In this document: positions 9,931-17,900 of the stretch, piece after piece
Position numbering within the stretch: position 1 is the first letter of the stretch
Layout: each line of letters starts with the position of its first letter
Origin: Verrucomicrobiaceae bacterium
Lineage (GTDB): Bacteria > Verrucomicrobiota > Verrucomicrobiia > Verrucomicrobiales > Akkermansiaceae
Direction: 5' to 3'
Assembly (NCBI GenBank): GCA_027484055.1
Contig: JAIXQH010000051.1
Location: 248,001 to 312,000, forward strand
DNA length: 64,000 nt
Notes under the pieces: generated by a model
What the model was told of the DNA's origin: nothing
The model's database searches: none
The model's input: the letters and a program-made list of their open reading frames with translations, nothing else
Made by a program: the position numbers and the translations under genes

Positions 9931-9937
9931 TAAAAAA

Positions 9938-9964
9938 CCCTTCCCCCACGATATGAGGGAAGGG
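9938..9964 (-). terminator. Rho-independent terminator of the outer-membrane protein gene
   Basis: Read on the minus strand, CCCTTCCC (9964-9957) pairs with GGGAAGGG (9945-9938) and runs into six T's (9937-9932). It lies about 28 bases after the stop codon of the gene at 9992. Confidence 0.85.
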
Positions 9965-9991
9965 CAAAGTCCGAAAACCAATATTCGGAAA

Positions 9992-10708
9992 TTAGAAGCC
10001 GAAGCGAAGGCCAAGACCGGCAAGCCAGTCTTTTTGAGCAATGCTGTCGCCAACGACTTGGGATTGGAGCGAAGCCACAAGCGCAAGTCTTTCATTCAGT
10101 TGGTAACCAAGGTTTGCTTCCAAGTAGCCGATGTCTTCCTCTTCCACGGAACCGGAAGCGAGACCACCGCCACCCAAACCACCAGTTCCTGAAAGCGAGG
10201 CGTCCGTGGTGAACGAGTGGGTATAGAATAACGAGCCAAAGAATTGGCCACTGGTGAACTCGACACCGAGATTTACCAAAATCCCATCACTGTTCAGGTT
10301 AGCAACAACTGCATCCAGCTGCTGGGTTCCGTATCCAGCACCCACGAACGCTGAAAAGTTTGGAGCGATCTCTTTGGTGTAGTTCAGAAGGAGGCGAGCT
10401 TCATCCTGATTGATGTTGGATTCAGCCTCGACATGCTCGTAGCGGCCATCGAGGGAGAAGCCGTTGCCAAACAAGATGCCAGCGTCAAGACGACCGCCAG
10501 AAATGTCTTCGCTGGCTGAGTCTCCACCAAACTCCAATGAGCCAGAGCCGGTGACAGCTTGGGCTTTGGCATAGCCTGTAATGCCCGTAGTGGCTGCAGG
10601 TTGCACCGCTGAAGTGGATGGTCCTGCAATTGCAAAGCCGCTGCAAAGGATTGAAGCGACGGCAGAACTGATGAATAGGTTTGTGTTTTTCATATGAGTT
10701 TGGTTCAT
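9992..10708 (-). CDS. Outer-membrane beta-barrel protein
   Basis: 238 residues. A signal peptide (MKNTNLFISSAVASILCSGF, then AIAGPS) is followed by alternating strands such as SLDGRYEHVEAES, ARLLLNYTKEIAPNFSAFVG and LGYQLNERLALVASL, and the chain ends in GLGLRFGF with a C-terminal Phe as in BAM-assembled barrels. It is close in size to OmpA/OmpW-like 8-stranded porins. The start could be 10708 or the ATG at 10693, which begins the signal peptide. It has its own promoter region and terminator, so it is monocistronic. The ligand or role is not recognisable. Confidence 0.65.
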   Translation of the reverse strand: MNQTHMKNTNLFISSAVASILCSGFAIAGPSTSAVQPAATTGITGYAKAQAVTGSGSLEFGGDSASEDISGGRLDAGILFGNGFSLDGRYEHVEAESNINQDEARLLLNYTKEIAPNFSAFVGAGYGTQQLDAVVANLNSDGILVNLGVEFTSGQFFGSLFYTHSFTTDASLSGTGGLGGGGLASGSVEEEDIGYLEANLGYQLNERLALVASLQSQVVGDSIAQKDWLAGLGLRFGF

Positions 10709-10745
10709 GTTTGTTGGCGGGCTTCATTAAAGCCATTGCTTAATT

Positions 10746-10757
10746 AACCTTAAGGTT
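10746..10757. promoter_or_regulatory. 12-bp palindrome in the promoter region of the barrel gene
   Basis: AACCTTAAGGTT is a perfect palindrome 38 bases before the start codon at 10708. On the minus strand TTGCCA followed 16 bases later by TAATTA could be the -35 and -10 boxes, with the palindrome between them. Operator function is inference. Confidence 0.3.
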
Positions 10758-10865
10758 TTGGATGGCAAGAAAAATTTTCTGTCGAAAATTGAGCAAAGGT
10801 GAGCAGTGAATTTTGGCTTCGGAGGCGTCTTAAAGGCGGTTCCCTGCATGAGGCGGCGCTGAATT

Positions 10866-10907
10866 TACGTGAGACTCCTATCAATAAGAGGTCTGACTTT
10901 TTAGAAT
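10866..10907. repeat. REP-like fragment
   Basis: TACGTGAGACTCC at 10866-10878 is a one-mismatch variant of the tandem TACGTGAGACACC at 19023 and 19041. It is followed at 10882-10907 by a block shared in diverged form with 9668-9693 (CAATA..AG.TC.GACTTTTTAG). Confidence 0.45.
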
Positions 10908-10939
10908 GCTTCCTCCGCTACAGCTTGCTGCGCAATCCC

Positions 10940-11410
10940 ATGAAACGCCGCCGAATGAGTCAGTCTGCGGATCCTTGGCGGGCCGCAAACCTGCTCTGCT
11001 CCCTGCCTGCGCTTTTCGTGGTCAATGGGTGCGCGGAGATCTTCGCTTGGTTGCTCAGCCACGAATCCGGTCATCCTGCTGCCATCGCTCGGGACACCGG
11101 CTATTTTTCCAAATCCGTTCAGCACACGCTCAACGAAATGGAGGACTCCGGTCACATCCGCTCCCGCCGGGATCGCCGCGAGAAGATCTTCTGGCTCAAG
11201 CCCGGCGCATGGGACGTCCTCATCACCTGGTCCCAGCCTTCCGGCTTCCCACGTTGGGTCGATTGGATGCTCGTCTTCTCTGCCATCACCACCTTCATCG
11301 ACGCTCTCGGCCAGCCGGGTCTCGACGCTCCGGAGCAGGTCCACCAGTCTATCCAGCTCCGGCAGGCCCTCGACACCGCCATGCCCGCTCCAGCCTCGCC
11401 GAAAGCCTAA
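10940..11410 (+). CDS. Winged-helix (MarR-like) transcriptional regulator, probably frameshifted at its 3' end
   Basis: From ATG 10940 the protein has 156 residues: MKRRRMSQSADPWRAANLLC, then HPAAIARDTGYFSKSVQHTL and MEDSGHIRSRRDRREKIFWL, which is a recognition helix plus wing. This is an ArsR/MarR-like DNA-binding fold. The frame ends in a low-information tail, PAPASPKA. In the -1 frame the same DNA continues as LAESLTASRELTGTQLIEAI, then HEDLIKLQQILEATL to a stop at 11502. That continuation looks like genuine helical protein, so a one-base deletion near 11380-11400 is likely. It may be a phase-variable or decayed regulator. It sits between the repeats, before the restriction genes. Confidence 0.55.
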   Translation: MKRRRMSQSADPWRAANLLCSLPALFVVNGCAEIFAWLLSHESGHPAAIARDTGYFSKSVQHTLNEMEDSGHIRSRRDRREKIFWLKPGAWDVLITWSQPSGFPRWVDWMLVFSAITTFIDALGQPGLDAPEQVHQSIQLRQALDTAMPAPASPKA

Positions 11411-11541
11411 CTGCATCCCGGGAACTAACCGGGACCCAGCTCATTGAAGCCATTCACGAAGACTTGATCAAACTGCAACAAATCCTAGAGGCCACCTTGT
11501 AACCCACGATTCATCAGGCGGATTCAGGCGGCTAAATCACA

Positions 11542-11789
11542 AAAGACACAAACAATCAAAACTTGGCTTATTTCCGATTCTTCCGTTCCCACCATTTTCA
11601 TCCCGCGTTAGCCGAATTCATTGCCAAACCGATTCCAAATCGATAATCCTCACCCATCAAACAAAATAGAATTCTCTTCCTCTTCCCCGATAACTCTTAA
11701 CAAATAACTTCTAACCTCACATCCCCATGATCTCCCCCCCAGCTCTCTTGGAAAGAAGGCAAAACCCTCGCCTCCAAACCGTAAATCGC
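11542..11789. repeat. Long dispersed repeat, copy 2
   Basis: Direct repeat of 8941-9188. The central 120 or so bases are almost unchanged, including four TAAC heptads (11691-11718), the ATG at 11727 opening a 35-codon frame (MISPPALLERRQ...) and the CCCCCCAGCTCTCTTG block. Similarity fades near 11789, 77 bases before the methyltransferase start. Homology extends left to about 11534, as shared with 7601. Confidence 0.8.
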
Positions 11790-11830
11790 CCGATTTTGTC
11801 AATTTTAGCACACGGACCGGAATCCCGCGA

Positions 11831-11847
11831 TTGACACCGCATGTCAA
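11831..11847. promoter_or_regulatory. Inverted repeat before the restriction-modification operon
   Basis: TTGACA (11831-11836) and TGTCAA (11842-11847) form a perfect 6-bp inverted repeat with a 5-base spacer, ending 19 bases before the methyltransferase ATG. It could be a -35 box or an operator of the kind that controls restriction-modification genes. No C-protein gene is visible. Confidence 0.3.
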
Positions 11848-11865
11848 AAGTGTTCGCATGAACTC

Positions 11866-13506
11866 ATGATCGGCCTCGAAACCACTCTTCCCACCACGGC
11901 TCGCGAGGCCGGTGTCGTTTACACTAAATCTTGGATGGTCGAATTGGTTCTGGACTTGGCGGGCTACGTGCCGGAACGGCGATTGGCGGAACTGGTGGCC
12001 TTGGAGCCTTCTGCCGGCGATGGCGCGTTTCTCAGCGCGATGGTCCGCCGCTTGGTTGAATCCTGCGAGCGGCATGGCATTCCGCTGACCGAAGCAGGCC
12101 GGGCGATCCAGGCGTTTGAGATTGATCCCGAAGCGGCGGAGCGCGCCGTCCGAGTGGTTTGCGGGGTGCTTAAGGAGCTCCGGGTTCCCGCCGCGACCGC
12201 TACGAAACTCGCCCGCCAATGGATCAAAACCGCCGATTTCCTGGAAGCCTCCCTCTGCTTTCCCATCGCGGATTTCGTGATCGGCAATCCGCCTTACATC
12301 CGCCTCGAGGAAATCCCTGCCAGCAAGGCCGCCTTTTACCGCAGCGGCTTCAGCGCCATGCGCGGCCGGGCGGACATCTACGTCGCCTTCTACCAAGCCG
12401 CCCTCTACCAGCTCAAACCCGGCGGCGTCTGCGCCTACATCTGCGCCGACCGTTGGATGCTCAACGACTACGGCAGCGCCCTGCGCGAATTCATCACCAC
12501 CGAGGGCTACAACGTCCGCCACGTCATTGAGGCCCACGACGTGCCCGCCTTCGAGACCGAGGTTTCCGCCTACCCCGCCGTCACCATCATCGCCCGGGAA
12601 AAACAAGGCCCCGTTACCGTCTCCAAAGCCCTTCCCGGCATTGAAAAGGTGAAAACCCAAAGTCTGGTAAAATCCATCACCTCACTAGGTTCGAGCCCGG
12701 GAATCAAGACCGCCCGTTTTCCCGATTGGTTCCACGGCACCGAACCTTGGCCCTGCTCCTCACCCGAAGCGCTCAAACTCCTCAAGCACCTCGAAGCCAC
12801 CTGTTTCCCGCTCGAATGCAAGCTCACCGGCACCAAGATCGGCATCGGCGTCGCCACCGGAGCCGACAATGTATTCATTTCCCGCAACAAGCCCGACATC
12901 GAGCCCGACCGGATCTTACCGCTTGCTTTAGCGTCCGACCTTCACAAGGGCCAAGTAAAATGGTCCGGCCACTGCATGGCAAATCCGTGGAACGCCAAAG
13001 GCCTCGTCGATCTCGCCGATTACCCACGTCTGAGAAATCACCTTGAGCCACATCACGAACTCCTCTCCAGCCGCCACACTGCGAAAAAGGATCGTTCAGA
13101 AAACTGGCACAAGACCATCGACCGCGTGAACCTCCCTCTCATCAAAAAACACAAACTCTACATCGCCGACATCAAGGACCGACTCCTCCCCGCGCTCGAC
13201 CTCGGCAAAACCTACCCGCAGCACAACCTCTATTGGATCACCTCGGACACTTGGGATCTTAAAGTGTTAGGAGCCCTGCTCATGTCCGCCGTCGGTGAGT
13301 TCTTCATCCACTGCTACGGCGTCCGCATGAGAGGTGGCTATCTCCGTTTTCAAGCCCAATACCTCCGCCGCATCCGCGTCCCCGATCCCAGGAACATTTC
13401 ACCCAAGCTGGCGGAAACCCTCCGCCAAGCTTTCGACACCCAGGATTTCGAGCTCGCCACCCGCGCCGCGATGGAGGCCTATCAAATCGACACGATTCCA
13501 AAATGA
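11866..13506 (+). CDS. N6-adenine DNA methyltransferase of an XhoI/PaeR7I-like type II system
   Basis: 546 residues. It has the gamma-class adenine methyltransferase layout: motif X-like GVVYTKSWMVELVLDLAGY at 16-34, the AdoMet-binding motif I at 47-56 (EPSAGDGAFL), the catalytic motif IV N141-P-P-Y144 in FVIGNPPYIRLEEIP, then a long C-terminal half for target recognition (NLYWITSDTWDLKVLGALL, then YGVRMRGGYLRFQAQYLRRI). The length fits M.PaeR7I/M.XhoI-type enzymes, which protect CTCGAG. The stop codon overlaps the endonuclease ATG (13503-13506). The gene appears intact, so methylation may persist although the nuclease is damaged. Specificity is inferred from the partner gene, not read from the sequence. 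Confidence 0.85.
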   Translation: MIGLETTLPTTAREAGVVYTKSWMVELVLDLAGYVPERRLAELVALEPSAGDGAFLSAMVRRLVESCERHGIPLTEAGRAIQAFEIDPEAAERAVRVVCGVLKELRVPAATATKLARQWIKTADFLEASLCFPIADFVIGNPPYIRLEEIPASKAAFYRSGFSAMRGRADIYVAFYQAALYQLKPGGVCAYICADRWMLNDYGSALREFITTEGYNVRHVIEAHDVPAFETEVSAYPAVTIIAREKQGPVTVSKALPGIEKVKTQSLVKSITSLGSSPGIKTARFPDWFHGTEPWPCSSPEALKLLKHLEATCFPLECKLTGTKIGIGVATGADNVFISRNKPDIEPDRILPLALASDLHKGQVKWSGHCMANPWNAKGLVDLADYPRLRNHLEPHHELLSSRHTAKKDRSENWHKTIDRVNLPLIKKHKLYIADIKDRLLPALDLGKTYPQHNLYWITSDTWDLKVLGALLMSAVGEFFIHCYGVRMRGGYLRFQAQYLRRIRVPDPRNISPKLAETLRQAFDTQDFELATRAAMEAYQIDTIPK

Positions 13507-14343
13507 GCACCCTTCCCGAGACCGACCTGTTTCACAAAGCGATCAATCAAACACTGGTGGGCTTCAAAGAAAAGTGCAGCTCCCAAGAAAGCCCAAGGTG
13601 GAACCCGTGATGCCAATCTACACGGCAAGACGATGGATGGATTTGCCGTCTCCATTCGCGACTTCTTGATCGGCCTCAACGTCAAACCCGAGCACATCTT
13701 CGCTGGTGGCCATCTTTCCACCTCGCCGTCCATTCTTCCGTCGTATTTCCGTCCCTCCAAAAACTGGGATCTCATCGTCCTCGCCAACAGCCGCTTCCAC
13801 TCGGCAAAAGGAGACAAAGGGGAACCCGTCCTTTACGCCGCAACCGAGTTCAAATCGCAGGACAAAAGCATCGGCAACAACCAGAACAACCGTCTGGAGG
13901 AGAGCCTCGGCAATGCCACTGACTTTTGGACGACCTACGAGCACGATGGTTTTGTCCGGCAGTTGCCACGCCCTTGGCTCGGCTACCTCTTTGTGGGAAA
14001 ATACGATCCCGCATCTGACGGGAAGGCAGTGAAGATCAAGCAGCCGCACTTCGAGGCCATGACTCCCTTCCGCACTCCCGGAAGCTCCGACCTAGAATCC
14101 TTCGACGGCCCCTCGTACGCCGAGCGCTACAAGATCTTCATGAAGCAAAGCATCGGCTCCAGGCTCTATGACGCTGGTGCATTCATCGTCACCGATGAGG
14201 CTATTGCCGCCAAGAAGATCAACCACCGCATCCCGCTGCCGGAATTCGGTTCTGCGAATTTCCTTCGGAGTCTCAAAGCACAGATGCTCGCCCATTATCC
14301 CGGAGCCAAGATCAAGCCGGGTTCGCTCGCATCCAAGATCTGA
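13503..14343 (+). pseudogene. XhoI/PaeR7I-type restriction endonuclease with an early frameshift
   Basis: The ATG overlapping the methyltransferase stop starts MSTLPETDLFHKAINQTLV, then GFKEK, but this frame stops at 13608. In the +1 frame, open from the TGA at 13504, the protein continues SAAPKKAQGGTRDANLHGKT, then MDGFAVSIRDFL to 14343. The QGG.RD...GK.MDGF block is conserved in XhoI/PaeR7I enzymes and lies upstream of any in-frame ATG, so one extra base near 13569-13574 (GAAAAG) best explains the break. Counting from ATG 13633, the PD-(D/E)xK centre is D46 in WDLIV and E72-x-K74 in TEFKS, followed by the family GNN..NR.EE..G. A shortened protein from 13633 would lack the N-terminal 40 residues. 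Confidence 0.75.
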
Positions 14344-14917
14344 GCCCATCGAAAATTTATGTGGCCAATCCAACCATCCGAAACAACAGCATCCAACCTC
14401 CCACCTTGCTTTCTGGCTCCGCAATCTTCAACCTCCCGGAAGTTCGCAATTTCATACGCCGATGAAACCGCTCAAACAAGCTCCAGCCACCCACACTGCC
14501 AAGGAGCAAGCGGCATTCATCGCACGCAGCCAAAGGCAAACTCTCCTATGTCTGAGAACCAACGTAATAGTCTTATCTGATCACTCAATTTGCCCGGTAT
14601 AGTGCAGCTACGACGGGGCGCTTTTCTTCTCTTTCCCAATGACTCTTAACCTCCCGTGCCCACTCAAACCGCCGCCATTGCCGCCGCCACCAAAACCTTC
14701 ACCGCCGAAGAAAAAAGTCCATGCTCAATCGAAGCCATACTCAACGGCTGAACGTGCGAGGCTTGCCGATAGTTTATAAAAAATAGCTATGGCCTAAATT
14801 TTTTTCCATTTTGCATAAATCAGACGCGTCCAAATCTATCGTAGAGCTAGCTACCAGTTACTCCAATCTGGAGACAGAGAATGAGATAGAGCCCCAGAAT
14901 CTTAAAATAACGCCGCA
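14344..14917. other. Intergenic stretch between the endonuclease and the TPR-PIN gene
   Basis: No intact gene. Near 14641 the words ACTCTTAACCTCCCGTGCCC resemble the TAAC-heptad leader of the long repeats, and the frame after it (VPTQTAAIAAATKTFTAEEK...) stops after about 30 codons, like the 5' stump of a lost gene. From about 14780 the DNA becomes strongly AT-rich, matching the following gene, so the edge of a foreign segment probably lies here. Confidence 0.4.
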
Positions 14918-17900
14918 GTGTTTGAAAAACTAAAACCGTTTGCGAAAAAAGCCAAAGACATAGGAGAGGGTCTCGATCATTTAGGAGCAGCGTCACTACT
15001 ATTATACTCCATCGATCCACATGCGGCTATTACAACCGCTATTGTTACTACAGCACTTGCCAAAGCCCTGCGAGGGACTGCGGCATTGATTAACGGCTTA
15101 TCGACTGAAGAAACGATCAGGCACAGCTACTTCGCCGAAGCGGAACGCTTGGAGAATATTCGACGATTGATTATATATGAAGCCTATCTAGGAGAGATTT
15201 CATCCGAGCTTCTGAAACTGCCCTGTCGTCCTTTCAAACTTGTCTCTTCCACAGAAACATTTCTACTCTTCTTGGAAGAGCCCGAAGAGGAATCCTTACG
15301 TCAAACCTACAGTCTTGATAGCTTTGATAAATCCGAACGCCTTTTTGCCTCCTACAAGGCTCGGTTGGGCCCATTTCTGATTGCTGTTTTTGGGGATAGT
15401 TCAGAAGTCCCTTTTTTAATTGATCGCATAGACAAGCAAGCGCGTCTTAAGGCTACCTTCGCTATAGAATCAAACCCACAGCTTTCGCAGCCTTTCGTTA
15501 ATAATACTCTTCAGGGCATAGCCGGTAAGTTGAATGCAATTGGTGATGTAATACTCAATACAAAAAAAGACAGCGAAACCTCTTCCGATGGGTCGTCGAA
15601 ACTATCAAATCTTGATCAGCTCACGAACTGTTTTGAAACATTACAGGGAGAGCAAAAAGGAATAAGATCACAGATCGACGAAATCCACCGGCACATATTC
15701 TCTAAATCGCTAATTGACGAAGCTGAGTTAAAAATCACCAAGGCGATTACCTCCAAGATCAAAAACCTATTTGACAGTGCTCGGAGCGAACTCCAAGACG
15801 GCTCGTTGAGCAAGGCGACTTCTCATTTCAACTTGGTTCTTGAATTATCTGAAGGTTTAGAAGACAAAGAAATACTAGAACTCCGCGCAAGATCGATATC
15901 CAACATCGGGATTGCCTCTTATCTAAACGGCAAATCTGCGGAGGCCCAATCCTCTTTCGATCTCGCATACGACACTTATCCCGAGAATGAGAATATTTCT
16001 GCGTTGAAAGCGCTATCTCTGCATTTGAGCGGAGAAACGCAGGATGCGATGGTCTTTTTAAAGTCCCTACTAGCAAAAAACCCACAATCAGAGGCTGCCG
16101 TCACAACTCTTTCCCAAATACTAGATAGCAATGATTCCCCTGATCTAGCTGTCGAGTTGCTAAACAGTTACCCTATAAAAACCGAAGGTTGGTATGACTC
16201 CTACGGTAGAGTCCTTTGCAACAAAAGGGAATTCGAGAGTGCCCTCATAATCTTGAATGAAGGACTTCAGCAGTTCGGCGATTCTACCGTCTTAAAAATT
16301 GGGAAAGCAGTAGCAATTACGATCCCGCTTACAGATGGCCTACTCCTTAGAAAAGCAATGCGCTCGAAAAAGGAACGAGAACATTTAGCACTCGCTGAAA
16401 ACCTGTTTAATCAGGCGGCTATCTCACTTAGAAATAGGGATAGGTGCAGCGAGCTTATTGAAGTTCTCCTCAATAGGTCGGCCATATTAATTACTCTGGA
16501 GAAACCCAAAGATGCAGTTCAGACTCTCAGAGAGATCGAGTTGTTAAGCCCAACAGATCCGCGCCTTCTAAATCTGATGGTCGGCGCCAACTGGGCCGCA
16601 GGTAACTTAAAGGAGGCGAGAGAATGCGCAGAAAAAATTTTTCAATGTGAGCAAAGTCTGGAATCTGGTGGGCGATTGGCTGCTGTATTACTAGCTAGCG
16701 GATTTCCGGAGGAGTCACTTGAAATAATAGAGAAACTTGAAGCTGCCGAAGATAGAGCAAAAAGCGATCCATCCCTCCAAGGCGAAAAGTTAGCAGCATT
16801 GAGATGTTCTCACCAACGAGAAAATGCTGATAAGTTTGCAGCAGAACTCGCTGATCGATTTCCAGAACATTCGATTGCCCTCGGCAATCTCGCTGAATTC
16901 TACGAGGCGAGAAAAGATTTTACCAAAGCTGAGCATTTCTTTACTGAGGCAGCTAAGTTTGCTAAAAGTAAACAGGAAAAAGATTGTTTCCAGTTAACGT
17001 TAGGCGAGTTTTATTATCGTCAACAAAAATGGAAAAAGGTAATTGAATATCTTTCGTGTGATTTTGATATTATCGAATCGTGCCAACACTTGCGCGAACT
17101 TTCGCATAGCCATCTTGAGTTGGGAGACATTGAAACCGCCGCTAAGATTGTCCGATCCGCCACACGCGAAAACTCTCCACCAGATCTTCTCGAAATCAGG
17201 GCGTGGGTAGAACATCAGCTTTTTGAGTTTGAAGATTGTAGAAAAACTTTAAAAATACTATCGAGAGTCTCACCAAACGTAAGTTGGTCATTGAAAATCG
17301 CCGATGCCTCTAACCGACTAGGTCAGAGAGAGGTCGCCTACGGGATTCTACGAGATTTATTTGATCAGAACCCAAGCAATGTAGACGTCGCGGCTATGGT
17401 TAGCCAAGCGTGTTACATGATGCGATACAACCAAGAGGCTTTTGAAATTGCTCGGAATGCGTATCGCATCCACCCTGCTGACAAAAGACTGCGCTACTTA
17501 TTAAGCCGAACCATTATTCTTAGCGACGGCGAAGTGCAATTAACGCGAGAGGATGTTCAACTCGTTCAGGAATGCGTCGCTGACAATGACGTGTTCACAC
17601 CTGTGCAGATTGCCGAAGAATCGGGGGGCAGCTTGGATTTTACTCCTCTATTAGATCTTATCGCAGAAGCTGATTATTCCAAACGCCAGCTGATGAATCG
17701 TTATCATGCAATGTCAGCTCCCCTAGCTCTCTTGCTGCCGCATATTACCTCGGATGTATGGGCAGCGTGGAAAGCAATGGCCTATTCTTCAGTCGGAGCG
17801 ATATATATGGCTAATGGCACCAAAGAAGATCAGGAAGATCAGCTGCGGCACGTTTCGTCTTTTGATAATATTGTCGTCGATTTTTCCGCAATATTAACTC

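Noticed and set aside
9319-10095. Long minus-strand frame of 258 codons
   Set aside because: No domain or signal; it overlaps the barrel-gene 3' end and terminator, and its last 16 codons are merely the out-of-frame antitoxin tail.
8941-11789. Composite transposon bounded by the long repeats
   Set aside because: No transposase, no terminal inverted repeats and no target duplication were seen, so only a direct repeat is claimed.
11866-14343. Single type IIG restriction-modification fusion
   Set aside because: The methyltransferase stop overlaps a separate ATG and the nuclease part has its own XhoI-family motifs, so two genes fit better.
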